NCBI GenBank assembly: GCA_964428475.1
Contig: CAYRYO010000031.1
Coordinates: forward strand, 1-20,335
Reading direction: 5' to 3'
DNA from: JARICQ01 sp964428475
GTDB taxonomy: Bacteria > Bacillota > Clostridia > Tissierellales > Tissierellaceae
DNA length: 20,335 nucleotides
Part shown: piece after piece, positions 14,144-20,335 of the stretch
How the letters are laid out: each line of letters opens with the position of its first letter
Numbering within the stretch: the stretch's first letter is position 1
Notes under the pieces: generated by a model
Seen by the model: the letters and a program-made list of their open reading frames with translations, nothing else
Told to the model about the DNA's origin: nothing
The model's database searches: none
Translations under genes and position numbers: made by a program

Positions 14144-14458
14144 TTATTTATCTAGAACTTCTCCGCATTTTTTACAAACTCTAACTTTGGATCCATCTTT
14201 TAGTGTATTGTGTCCTACCCTAACTCCAGTCTTGTCTTTTTCACAAAAGAACATTACATTAGATGAATCAAGTGGTGCTTCCATTTTTATAATTCCACCT
14301 GGGGATGTTGGTCCTTGAGGTTTCTTGTGTTTAGTAACCATATTTACACCTTCAACTATGACTCTTCCTGCTTTAGGTATTACAGTTAAAACTTTTCCTT
14401 TTTTACCTTTATCTTTTCCAGCTATAACTACTACTGTATCTCCGCTTTTTACGTGCAT
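14144..14458 (-). CDS. rplX: 50S ribosomal protein L24
   Basis: L24 (uL24), 104 aa, an assembly initiator that binds the 5' part of 23S rRNA and later lies at the exit-tunnel mouth. The N-terminal KOW domain has VKSGDTVVVIAGKDKGKKGKVL, then VIVEGVNMVTKHKKP. The start is ATG (14456-14458), not the TTG just before it: AAGGAGG spacing is better and MHVK matches homologues. The C-terminal part has C72, D75, C95 and C98. Zinc-ribbon L24 proteins carry Cys at the position of D75, so the site is altered here (H83 lies between). Confidence 0.98.
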   Translation of the reverse strand: MHVKSGDTVVVIAGKDKGKKGKVLTVIPKAGRVIVEGVNMVTKHKKPQGPTSPGGIIKMEAPLDSSNVMFFCEKDKTGVRVGHNTLKDGSKVRVCKKCGEVLDK

Positions 14459-14473
14459 CAACTACACCTCCTT

Positions 14474-14842
14474 CTATAGTACTTCCGGTGCTAAGGATAT
14501 AATTTTCATAAAGTTTCCTCTTCTAAGTTCCCTAGTTACAGGTCCAAATATACGTGTACCCACTGGGTTTTTATCTTCTTTTATTATAACAGCTGCATTA
14601 TCATCAAATTTAATATATGATCCATCATTTCTTCTAACTCCATGTTTTGTCCTTACAACTACTGCTCTTACCACTTCACCTTTTTTAACAACTCCACCAG
14701 GTGTTGCAGCTTTAACCGAACAAACCACTATATCTCCAACTCTTGCATATTTCTTATTAGTTCCGCCTAGTACTCGAATAACTAATACTTCTTTCGCTCC
14801 TGAATTATCTGCTATCCTCATACGGCTTTCCGTTTGAATCAT
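14474..14842 (-). CDS. rplN: 50S ribosomal protein L14
   Basis: L14 (uL14), 122 aa, at the subunit interface, forming bridges to the 30S subunit and contacting L19. MIQTESRMRIADNSGAKEVLVIRVLGG opens it, then the family motif VVVRTKHGVRRNDGSYIKFDDNA and GTRIFGPVTRELR. ATG with AAGGAGG. A long antisense open frame over this gene is only a shadow. Confidence 0.98.
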   Translation of the reverse strand: MIQTESRMRIADNSGAKEVLVIRVLGGTNKKYARVGDIVVCSVKAATPGGVVKKGEVVRAVVVRTKHGVRRNDGSYIKFDDNAAVIIKEDKNPVGTRIFGPVTRELRRGNFMKIISLAPEVL

Positions 14843-14871
14843 GTGACTACCTCCTTCCTAGGTTAAAAGGA

Positions 14872-15126
14872 CTATTTTGCCTTTTCAATTATACTTAATA
14901 CTCTCCATCTTTTATCTTTACTAAGTGGTCTAGTTTCCATAATCTTAACTACGTCACCAATTCCACACTCATTGTTCTCATCATGAGCTTTAAACTTAGT
15001 GGTTCTTTTTAATTTTTTCTTATACAATGGATGTGTCTCAAATGTTTCAACGCTAACCACTGCAGTTTTATCCATCTTATCACTAACTACTCTACCTGTT
15101 CTAACCTTACGATTTCCTCTTTCCAT
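14872..15126 (-). CDS. rpsQ: 30S ribosomal protein S17
   Basis: S17 (uS17), 84 aa, an OB-fold primary binder of the 5' domain of 16S rRNA. KVRTGRVVSDKMDKTAVVSVE, HPLYKKKLKRTTKFKAHDE and MIMETRPLSKDKRWRV-like C-terminal residues are present. The ATG lies 6 bases behind the rpmC stop, and its AAGGAGG ribosome binding site lies inside the last codons of rpmC, so the two are closely linked in translation. Confidence 0.98.
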   Translation of the reverse strand: MERGNRKVRTGRVVSDKMDKTAVVSVETFETHPLYKKKLKRTTKFKAHDENNECGIGDVVKIMETRPLSKDKRWRVLSIIEKAK

Positions 15127-15132
15127 CTAAGA

Positions 15133-15339
15133 TTAAACCTCCTTTCTTATACCTAGTTCTCGTTCTCTTATTATCGTCTTAACACGAGCTATATCTTTTC
15201 TAACTGTTTTAATTCTCAATGGATTATCTAATTGACCAGTCGCCAATTGAAATCTTAAATTGAATAATTCAGCTTTAAATTCTGTTAATTGATTGTTTAA
15301 TTCTGCACCTGATAATTGGCGTACCTCTTTAGCTTTCAT
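15133..15339 (-). CDS. rpmC: 50S ribosomal protein L29
   Basis: L29 (uL29), 68 aa, two long helices at the exit-tunnel rim, part of the docking site for trigger factor and SRP. MKAKEVRQLSGAEL, LFNLRFQLATGQLDNP and IKTVRKDIARVKTIIRER are diagnostic. The frame runs 14 codons further upstream, but the ATG at 15337-15339 is used, with a GGGTGGTG-type site 5-6 bases upstream. It overlaps the end of rplP by 11 bases, so coupling to rplP translation is likely. Confidence 0.97.
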   Translation of the reverse strand: MKAKEVRQLSGAELNNQLTEFKAELFNLRFQLATGQLDNPLRIKTVRKDIARVKTIIRERELGIRKEV

Positions 15340-15772
15340 TAGCTTCACCACCCTTTTCTTGCGCTTCTTCACGCATAACAAACTTTGTTTTTATCGGTAA
15401 TTTGTTTGCAGCAAGTCTCATAGCTTCTCTAGCATCTTCTTCTGATACTCCACCCATTTCAAACATTATTCTACCAGGCTTTACTACTGCTACCCAATAT
15501 TCAGGTGAACCCTTTCCAGAACCCATACGTGTTTCAGCTGGTTTTTCCGTAACTGGTTTGTCAGGAAATACCTTGATCCAAATATTACCGCCTCTTTTTA
15601 CATATCTTGTCATAGCACGTCTAGCAGCTTCTATTTGATTGGAAGTAATCCAAGTTGGTTCAAGCGCTTGAAGTCCATATTCACCATAAGTGATTGTGTT
15701 TCCACGAGTTGCCAATCCTTTCATTCTTCCTCTATGAACTCTACGATATTTTACTCTTTTAGGCATTAACAT
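15329..15772 (-). CDS. rplP: 50S ribosomal protein L16
   Basis: L16 (uL16), 147 aa, between the A-site tRNA elbow and the peptidyl transferase centre, a late-assembly protein. MLMPKRVKYRRVHRGRMKG, QIEAARRAMTRYVKRGGNIW, VTEKPAETRMGSGKGSPEYW (RMGSGKG at 82-88) and LPIKTKFV match the family along its length. The first ATG is kept because it aligns with the MLLPKRVKYR start of Bacillus L16. The last four codons overlap rpmC. Confidence 0.98.
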   Translation of the reverse strand: MLMPKRVKYRRVHRGRMKGLATRGNTITYGEYGLQALEPTWITSNQIEAARRAMTRYVKRGGNIWIKVFPDKPVTEKPAETRMGSGKGSPEYWVAVVKPGRIMFEMGGVSEEDAREAMRLAANKLPIKTKFVMREEAQEKGGEANES

Positions 15773-15804
15773 AATATTGTCCTCCTTCCTCAGGAAATTT
15801 ATAT

Positions 15805-16470
15805 TTATTTATCAATTTCTTCTGTTTTATTTTCTTTTTTAGTAGGCAATATTTCTCCTTTATATAGCCATACCTTAACACCAAGTTTTCCATAAGTAGT
15901 ATCCGCTTCTGCAAATCCATAGTCTATGTCCGCCCTTAATGTTTGTAGAGGTATTGTCCCCTCACTGTAACCTTCTGTTCTTGCCATATCTGCTCCACCA
16001 ACCCTACCAGCTACTTGAGTTTTAATTCCTTTTCCCCCAAATCTCATAGTTCTTTGGATTGATTGTTTCATAGCTCTTCTAAATGATACCCTTCTCTCTA
16101 GTTGGGAAGCTATGTTCTCAGCAACTAGTTGTGCATTTAACTCAGGAATCTTTATTTCTTCTACATTTATAACAACAGACTTCTTAGTCATTTTTTCTAA
16201 TTCTTTTCTTAATTCTTCTACTCCTGAACCGCCTTTACCTATTACCATTCCAGGTTTAGCTGTGTGTACTGAAAGCTTAATTCTATTAGCAGCTCTTTCT
16301 ATTTCAATAGTTGAGATTCCAGATATAAATAATTTCTTTTTAACATACTGACGAATCTTGTAATCTTCTACTAAGTATTCGTTAAATGTCTTTTTATCTG
16401 CATACCATTTTGAATCCCATTCTTTTATCACTCCGACTCTTAAACCGTGTGGGTTAACTTTTTGACCCAT
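15805..16470 (-). CDS. rpsC: 30S ribosomal protein S3
   Basis: S3 (uS3), 221 aa, in the head at the mRNA entry channel, with mRNA helicase activity shared with S4 and S5. The N-terminal GQKVNPHGLRVGVIKEWDSKWY, a type II KH domain with the GKGG loop at 78-81, and the C-terminal domain (GAD-containing GRVGGADMARTEGYSEGTIPLQTLRA-type pattern) are complete. The tail is short and charged (TKKENKTEEIDK). ATG with AAGGAGGG. Confidence 0.98.
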   Translation of the reverse strand: MGQKVNPHGLRVGVIKEWDSKWYADKKTFNEYLVEDYKIRQYVKKKLFISGISTIEIERAANRIKLSVHTAKPGMVIGKGGSGVEELRKELEKMTKKSVVINVEEIKIPELNAQLVAENIASQLERRVSFRRAMKQSIQRTMRFGGKGIKTQVAGRVGGADMARTEGYSEGTIPLQTLRADIDYGFAEADTTYGKLGVKVWLYKGEILPTKKENKTEEIDK

Positions 16471-16487
16471 TAACTATCCCTCCTTTT

Positions 16488-16823
16488 CTATTCTCTTTCC
16501 TTTACTACTACTCCTATATGACTACTTCTTTTTAGTATAGGATAAGCCATTCCCCTCGCCTTAGGTCTCCATCTTTTCATATGAGGACCATCATTTGCAT
16601 AAGCTTCTGATACATAAAGATTGTCTCTATCTAAACTTAAATTATTCTCAGCATTTGCAATTGCAGAATTAAGCACTTTTTCCAATACCTTAGCACCTCT
16701 TTTGGGTGTAAATTTCAGTATTGATAAAGCTTCATCTACTTGTTTGCCTTTGATTTCTCTACATATGAAGTTTACCTTTAAGGGTGAAATTCGTATGTAT
16801 TTAGCTATAGCTTTAGCTTCCAC
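16488..16823 (-). CDS. rplV: 50S ribosomal protein L22
   Basis: L22 (uL22), 111 aa. Its long beta-hairpin lines the exit tunnel opposite L4 and touches the macrolide site. Core: AKAIAKYIRISPLKVN, LSILKFTPKRGAKVLEKVLNSAIANAENN and the hairpin MKRWRPKARGMAYPILKRSSHIGVVV. I see no insertion or deletion in the hairpin of the kind linked to macrolide resistance elsewhere. The start is GTG (16821-16823) with AAGGAGGG upstream. Confidence 0.98.
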   Translation of the reverse strand: MEAKAIAKYIRISPLKVNFICREIKGKQVDEALSILKFTPKRGAKVLEKVLNSAIANAENNLSLDRDNLYVSEAYANDGPHMKRWRPKARGMAYPILKRSSHIGVVVKERE

Positions 16824-16843
16824 TAAGTTTCCCTCCTTCTTAT

Positions 16844-17128
16844 CTATCTTAAACCAGTTGATTTTTCCGATTTATTGATATGAGATCTAAATGTTCTAGT
16901 TGTTACGAATTCACCTAGTTTGTGACCTACCATATCTTCAGTTATATATACGGGAACATGTTTTCTTCCGTCATGAACAGCTATTGTATGTCCTTCCATC
17001 TCTGGAAATATAGTTGAGCGACGAGACCATGTCTTGATGACTTTCTTTTCATTGTTTTTATTTAATGCTTCAACTTTTTTAATAAGATGATCATCAATAA
17101 AAGGTCCCTTTTTTAGAGATCTACCCAT
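16844..17128 (-). CDS. rpsS: 30S ribosomal protein S19
   Basis: S19 (uS19), 94 aa, in the head, paired with S13 and forming intersubunit bridges. MGRSLKKGPFIDDHLIKKVEALN, KTWSRRSTIFPEM, GHTIAVHDGRKHVPVYITEDMVGHKLGEF and RTFRSH are diagnostic. ATG with AAAGGAGG. 26 bases behind rplB. Confidence 0.98.
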   Translation of the reverse strand: MGRSLKKGPFIDDHLIKKVEALNKNNEKKVIKTWSRRSTIFPEMEGHTIAVHDGRKHVPVYITEDMVGHKLGEFVTTRTFRSHINKSEKSTGLR

Positions 17129-17154
17129 TACTTGTTCCTCCTTTCATAAATTAA

Positions 17155-17985
17155 CTATTTAGTTCTTCTTCTCACGATATATTTGTTAGATTTTTTCTTT
17201 TTCTTTCTAGTTTTAAGTCCCATAGTTGGTTTTCCCCATGGAGTTAATGGTGCAGGCATTCCTATTGGAGTTCTACCTTCTCCACCACCGTGTGGATGAT
17301 CTACTGGGTTCATGGCACTACCTCTTACATGAGGACGTTTACCCATATGTCTTGATCTACCAGCTTTACCTATTGTAATAGTCTCATGCGAAATATTTCC
17401 AACTTGACCTATTGTAGCACGACATTCAATTCTAACTAAACGGAATTCTCCTGAAGGAAGTTTTAATTGTGCAAAATCTCCTTCTTTAGCCATTAATTGA
17501 GCTGTAGTTCCCGCTGATCTTACAAGTTGCCCGCCTTTGTCTGGCTTTAATTCGATATTGTGAATGTTTGTACCAACTGGTATATCTCTTAGTTGTAGTG
17601 CATTCCCAATTTTAATATCTGCTTTTTCTCCAGACTCTATCATATCTCCAACATTCAATTTATTTGGTGCTAATATATATCTCTTCTCACCATCTACATA
17701 GTTTATCAAAGCTATATTTGCACTTCTATTTGGATCGTATTCAATGCTTGCAACACGTCCAGGTATTCCATCTTTAGTTCTTTTAAAATCTATTATTCTA
17801 TATTTCCTCTTGGCTCCGCCACCTCTATGACGACTAGTTATTCTACCTTGAGAGTTTCTTCCCCCACTCTTAGTTAAAGTAGCAAGTAACGATTTTTCAG
17901 GATCTACTTTTGTTATTTCTTCAAATGTAGAAACCGTCATCTCTCTAAGTGCTGGAGAAGTTGGTTTAAATTTTCTAACGCTCAT
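17155..17985 (-). CDS. rplB: 50S ribosomal protein L2
   Basis: L2 (uL2), 276 aa, one of the most conserved large-subunit proteins, needed for subunit joining and near the peptidyl transferase centre. An N-terminal OB-fold region, an SH3-like middle (PVGTNIHNIELKPDKGGQLVRSAG) and the C-terminal VRGSAMNPVDHPHGGGEGR with H230, the counterpart of the functionally important His229 of E. coli. A basic tail ends IVRRRTK. ATG with AAGGAGGG. Confidence 0.99.
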   Translation of the reverse strand: MSVRKFKPTSPALREMTVSTFEEITKVDPEKSLLATLTKSGGRNSQGRITSRHRGGGAKRKYRIIDFKRTKDGIPGRVASIEYDPNRSANIALINYVDGEKRYILAPNKLNVGDMIESGEKADIKIGNALQLRDIPVGTNIHNIELKPDKGGQLVRSAGTTAQLMAKEGDFAQLKLPSGEFRLVRIECRATIGQVGNISHETITIGKAGRSRHMGKRPHVRGSAMNPVDHPHGGGEGRTPIGMPAPLTPWGKPTMGLKTRKKKKKSNKYIVRRRTK

Positions 17986-18014
17986 CTTTTTTCCCTCCTT
18001 CTAAAAAACTTTTT

Positions 18015-18308
18015 TTACTCCATACCTTCAAAGAATTCAATTCTCTTAGATTCCTCTGTTAATTTAACAATAGCCTTTTTCCAATCAGGTCTTTTGCCCG
18101 AATGAAGTCCTTGTCTTTTTACTTTTCCTATTATATTCATGGTAGATACCTTTTCAACTTTAACGCCAAAAATTGTTTCTACTGCTTTTTTAACTTCAGA
18201 TTTCGTAGTTCTCTTGTCTACTTGGAAAGTATACTTACCCTCCGCCATATCATCCATACTTCTCTCTGTTATTATAGGCTTGATTATAACATCATGTGGA
18301 TTACGCAT
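18015..18308 (-). CDS. rplW: 50S ribosomal protein L23
   Basis: L23 (uL23), 97 aa, at the exit-tunnel rim and the main docking point for trigger factor and SRP. PHDVIIKPIITERSM, GKYTFQVDKRTTKSEVKKAVETIFGVKVEKV and the C-terminal RPDWKKAIVKLTE are typical. Its ATG overlaps the rplD stop by one base (TAATG), a common mark of coupled translation, with GGAGG further upstream inside rplD. Confidence 0.98.
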   Translation of the reverse strand: MRNPHDVIIKPIITERSMDDMAEGKYTFQVDKRTTKSEVKKAVETIFGVKVEKVSTMNIIGKVKRQGLHSGKRPDWKKAIVKLTEESKRIEFFEGME

Positions 18309-18931
18309 TATGAATACACCTCCTCCACTTTTTTCACTGCTTCTTTAGTTATTATAAATGAATTGTATTTTAATATATCATAGACATTTATTGTATTTAC
18401 AAGAGCAGTTTGTACATTAGGAATATTGCTAGCTGATTTAATAACATTTGCATTTTTCTCTTCCATAACTATCAGAGCTTTCTTGTCAGCATTTATCTTT
18501 GCTAAAAAGTTTGCCATATCTTTAGTTTTAGGTGCATCAAAATCTATCTTATCTACAACTATAATTTCTCCCATTTCAACTTTTGAAGTCAGCACTGACT
18601 TAAGCGCAAGTCTTCTAACCTTTTTAGGCACCTTGTAACTATAATCTCTAGGTTTTGGTGCAAACACTACACCACCACCAGTGAAATGTGGTGCACTTAC
18701 ACTACCTTGACGAGCTCTACCTGTACCTTTTTGTCTCCAAGGTTTTCTTCCACCGCCTCTTACTTCAGCTCTAGTTTTAGCTGATTGAGTGCCTTGTCTT
18801 TTGTTTGCAAGTTGATTTTTTACTACTTCATAAACAACATGTTGATTTATCTCAACACCAAATATATCTTCACTTAATTCAATTTCTCCTACTTGTTCAC
18901 CTGACATGTTTAATACATTTACTTTAGGCAT
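18308..18931 (-). CDS. rplD: 50S ribosomal protein L4
   Basis: L4 (uL4), 207 aa. Its loop lines the exit tunnel, and in E. coli it also represses the S10 operon. PKVNVLNMSGEQVGEIEL opens it. The tunnel loop RGGGRKPWRQKGTGRARQGS and then GGVVFAPKPRDYSYKVPKKVRRLALKSVL are well kept. The start is the second of two close ATGs (18929-18931): AGGAGG touches the first and is 6 bases from the second, which gives the family's MPKV. Confidence 0.98.
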   Translation of the reverse strand: MPKVNVLNMSGEQVGEIELSEDIFGVEINQHVVYEVVKNQLANKRQGTQSAKTRAEVRGGGRKPWRQKGTGRARQGSVSAPHFTGGGVVFAPKPRDYSYKVPKKVRRLALKSVLTSKVEMGEIIVVDKIDFDAPKTKDMANFLAKINADKKALIVMEEKNANVIKSASNIPNVQTALVNTINVYDILKYNSFIITKEAVKKVEEVYS

Positions 18932-18957
18932 TTTCATCCTCCTTTCTGACGATATTA

Positions 18958-19581
18958 TTATTTCACGGTTTCTTTTATCATTACTAGTCCTTTTTTAGGC
19001 CCTGGTATAGCACCTTTTATAAGGATAAGGTTTTTATCAACGTCAACTCTTACTATTTCAAGGTTTTGAACTGTAACCTTTTCATTACCCATTCTCCCAG
19101 CCATTTTATGTCCTTTGAACACTCTTCCTGGATAAGTACCTGCTGACAGGCCACCTGGCGCCCTATGGAATTTAGAACCATGAGTTTCTCTACCTCTAGA
19201 AAATCCGTGTCTCTTTATAACACCTTGAGTACCTTTACCTTTTGAAGTACCAGTAACATCTACCACGTCTCCTTCTTGAAAGGCATCTACTTTTATTTCT
19301 TGTCCAATTTCATAATCACTCGGATTATCAACTTTAAATTCTCTTAGATATTTTTTGTATTCTAAATCTGCTTTATCAAAATGTCCTTTTGCAGGTTTAT
19401 TTATTCTTCTTTCTTTTATATTAGCAAATCCAACTTGGATTGCATTATAACCATCATTTTCAACAGTTTTCTTTTGAACGACTGTTAAAGGTCCTGCTTC
19501 TATAACACTTACAGGTACGACCTGACCATTTTCCATGAAGATTTGAGTCATTCCAACCTTTTTTCCAATCATGTTTTTCAT
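18958..19581 (-). CDS. rplC: 50S ribosomal protein L3
   Basis: L3 (uL3), 207 aa, an early-assembly protein with a long finger reaching the peptidyl transferase centre. IGKKVGMTQIF, VDVTGTSKGKGTQGVIKRHGF and the finger GSKFHRAPGGLSAGTYPGRVFKGHKMAGRMG are diagnostic. The frame stays open 15 codons upstream, but ATG at 19579-19581 has AGGAGG 7 bases away and gives MKNMIGKKVG, so it is chosen. A small hairpin lies in the 55-base gap from rpsJ. Confidence 0.98.
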   Translation of the reverse strand: MKNMIGKKVGMTQIFMENGQVVPVSVIEAGPLTVVQKKTVENDGYNAIQVGFANIKERRINKPAKGHFDKADLEYKKYLREFKVDNPSDYEIGQEIKVDAFQEGDVVDVTGTSKGKGTQGVIKRHGFSRGRETHGSKFHRAPGGLSAGTYPGRVFKGHKMAGRMGNEKVTVQNLEIVRVDVDKNLILIKGAIPGPKKGLVMIKETVK

Positions 19582-19608
19582 ATCTACACCTCCTATTATC
19601 TTACAGCG

Positions 19609-19624
19609 GATTACTCTTGTAATC
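19609..19624 (-). other. small hairpin in the rpsJ-rplC gap
   Basis: GATTAC (19609-19614) and GTAATC (19619-19624) form a 6-bp stem with a 4-base loop, about 25 bases before the rplC ribosome binding site. No T-run follows, so it is not a terminator. It may be an mRNA processing or stability element, or chance. Confidence 0.3.
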
Positions 19625-19636
19625 ATATAACTTGAG

Positions 19637-19954
19637 TTATGACTTTATCTCTATATCTACACCAGCTGGTAAATTCAATTTCATAAGTGAATCCACAGTT
19701 TTTTGTGTTGGGTTTAAGATATCGATTAATCTCTTATGAGTTCTTTGTTCAAATTGTTCTCTAGAGTCTTTGTATTTATGAACTGCTCTAAGTATCGTAA
19801 TTATTTCTTTTTCAGTTGGTAATGGTACTGGACCAGATACATCCGCACCTGTCCTCTTTGCAGTTTCAACAATTCTCTCAGCGGAACTATCTAATAACTC
19901 GTGATCATAAGCTTTTAGCCTAATTCTTATTTTTTGTTTTCCTTTATTTGACAT
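19637..19954 (-). CDS. rpsJ: 30S ribosomal protein S10
   Basis: S10 (uS10), 105 aa, in the head of the small subunit and, as NusE, a partner of NusB and NusG in antitermination. KQKIRIRLKAYDHELLDSSAERIVETA, VSGPVPLPTEKEIITILRAVHKYKDSREQFE and LPAGVDIEIKS are diagnostic. ATG behind a rich GAGGGAGGG. First gene of the long operon; the upstream leader holds several hairpins, one of which ends just before the ribosome binding site. Confidence 0.98.
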   Translation of the reverse strand: MSNKGKQKIRIRLKAYDHELLDSSAERIVETAKRTGADVSGPVPLPTEKEIITILRAVHKYKDSREQFEQRTHKRLIDILNPTQKTVDSLMKLNLPAGVDIEIKS

Positions 19955-19971
19955 TTAATTCCCTCCCTCTA

Positions 19972-20086
19972 TCGCATGTTATTTGTTTTTTACATGCGAC
20001 TCGAATTACCGATACACCGTGCCTGGTGTGTTGTATTTTATTTAATAAAATAATCAAGTAATCCTAGTCGCCCGATTTAAAATCGG
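19972..20086 (-). promoter_or_regulatory. structured leader of the S10 operon
   Basis: Four inverted repeats lie between tuf and rpsJ. On the plus strand: TCGCATGT / ACATGCGA (19972-19979 with 19992-19999, 8 bp, 12-base loop); ACACC / GGTGT (20014-20018 with 20025-20029); TATTTTATT / AATAAAATA (20034-20052, 1-base centre); and CCGATTT / AAATCGG (20072-20086). The first ends 2 bases before the GAGGGAGGG of rpsJ and could affect ribosome access. No long T-run follows any of them. I do not recognise a known leader family. Confidence 0.5.
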
Positions 20087-20156
20087 ACATTCTCAACAAA
20101 AATTTCCTGTTATACACAGCCACCTTTTGTATCATCGCAATGCCTAAATTTGAACA

Positions 20157-20192
20157 CTAATACATTCTATAACATATAAAGCAAAAACTCAA
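20157..20192 (-). promoter_or_regulatory. possible promoter of the S10 operon
   Basis: Two overlapping minus-strand candidates. First, TTGAGT (20187-20192) and TATAGA (20166-20171), 15 bases apart, with TGT just before the -10 (extended -10). Second, TTGCTT (20179-20184) and TATTAG (20157-20162), 16 bases apart. Neither is strong, and both overlap or follow the terminator-like hairpin. The operon may also be read from the tuf side. Confidence 0.35.
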
Positions 20193-20220
20193 GCTTTTTT
20201 TTAAATAAACTAGAGTTTTT
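20183..20220 (-). terminator. terminator-like hairpin between tuf and rpsJ
   Basis: AAAAACTCAAG (20183-20193) and CTAGAGTTTTT (20210-20220) are an inverted repeat with one mismatch and a 16-base AT-rich loop. On the minus strand the second arm ends in TTTTT, then GCTTT. It has the layout of an AT-rich intrinsic terminator for tuf, though the GC core is short. The plus-strand T-run is even longer, so it could work in both directions. Confidence 0.5.
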
Positions 20221-20237
20221 TTATTTATTTTTGTTAT

Positions 20238-20281
20238 ATATAGTTTAGCAGAGTTTAATATTAAACTCTGCTAAACTATAT
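20238..20281. repeat. 44-bp perfect palindrome behind tuf
   Basis: A 22-base arm (20238-20259) is followed without a gap by its exact reverse complement (20260-20281). It starts 4 bases after the tuf stop. In RNA it would form about 20 pairs with a 4-base loop, but what follows on the minus strand is A-rich, not T-rich, so it is not an intrinsic terminator by itself. It might protect the tuf mRNA 3' end or be a processing site. Confidence 0.85.
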
Positions 20282-20285
20282 TTAA

Positions 20286-20335
20286 TTAAGCAAGAACCTT
20301 AGTTACAACTCCTGATCCTACTGTTCTTCCACCTT
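20286..20335 (-). CDS. tuf: elongation factor Tu (C-terminal end only)
   Basis: The window edge cuts this gene. The last 15 codons read GGRTVGSGVVTKVLA and then TAA (20286-20288), which matches the invariant C-terminus of EF-Tu domain III. EF-Tu carries aminoacyl-tRNA to the ribosomal A site as a GTPase. tuf directly before the S10 block is the usual order where the str and S10 operons adjoin. The rest lies outside the window. Confidence 0.93.
   Translation of the reverse strand, partial: GGRTVGSGVVTKVLA

Noticed and set aside
14325..14837. 170-codon open frame on the plus strand opposite rplN and rplX
   Set aside because: It lies entirely antisense to two certain ribosomal protein genes, shows low-complexity Thr/Ser/Pro-rich translation, has no ribosome binding site and resembles no family. 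It is a codon-bias shadow.
20109..20140. TTGCGA and TATAAC as an alternative S10 promoter
   Set aside because: The spacing is 20 bases, too long for sigma-A, and no extended -10 is present.
1..20335. Mobile element, CRISPR, toxin-antitoxin or defence system
   Set aside because: Gene content is uninterrupted conserved housekeeping order. No transposase, repeat array or foreign-looking gene was seen.

Overview
The window is a ribosomal-protein super-cluster (S10, spc and alpha blocks joined) of a low-GC, AT-rich Gram-positive bacterium. Every gene reads on the minus strand, so transcription runs from high to low coordinates. Strong AGGAGG-type ribosome binding sites, the zinc form of S14, S4 (rpsD) inside the alpha block, energy-coupling-factor transporter genes between rplQ and rplM, and the spore-cortex amidase cwlD downstream of rpsI all point to a spore-forming member of the Clostridia or a near relative. 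I cannot name a genus from the sequence alone.

Layout in transcription order: (1) the last 15 codons of tuf (EF-Tu) and a perfect 44-bp palindrome just behind its stop; (2) a 331-bp gene-free stretch with a terminator-like hairpin, a possible promoter and a leader with several hairpins; (3) rpsJ-rplC-rplD-rplW-rplB-rpsS-rplV-rpsC-rplP-rpmC-rpsQ-rplN-rplX-rplE-rpsN(Z)-rpsH-rplF-rplR-rpsE-rpmD-rplO-secY-adk, then a KOW-domain gene, infA, rpmJ, rpsM, rpsK, rpsD, rpoA and rplQ, with gaps of 0 to 56 bases; (4) a terminator and a good sigma-A-type promoter, then ecfA1-ecfA2-ecfT-truA, tightly packed with overlaps; (5) a near-consensus promoter inside the end of truA and a structured leader, then rplM-rpsI and a strong terminator; (6) cwlD with its own promoter-like site, then about 140 bases without a gene.

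Together the genes supply most of the ribosome's primary rRNA-binding proteins, the exit-tunnel and decoding-centre proteins, initiation factor IF1, the RNA polymerase alpha subunit, the SecY translocon pore, adenylate kinase, the shared energising module of ECF vitamin/metal importers, a tRNA pseudouridine synthase and a cortex-maturation amidase. Several starts were moved from the longest reading frame on the basis of ribosome binding sites (rplC, rplD, rpmC, rplX, rplE, rpsN, adk, rpsM, ecfA1, ecfT). Two genes shorter than 60 codons (rpmD and rpmJ) were found by hand translation.

I see no mobile element, CRISPR array, tRNA or rRNA gene, and no undescribed multi-gene system. This is a conserved housekeeping region. 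The points worth checking are regulatory or evolutionary: a promoter plus leader for rplM, two competing base-pairings that cover the rpoA ribosome binding site, hairpins in the S10 leader, the absence of map between adk and the KOW gene with a palindrome in its place, the post-tuf palindrome, and a zinc ribbon in L24 that seems to have lost one ligand.
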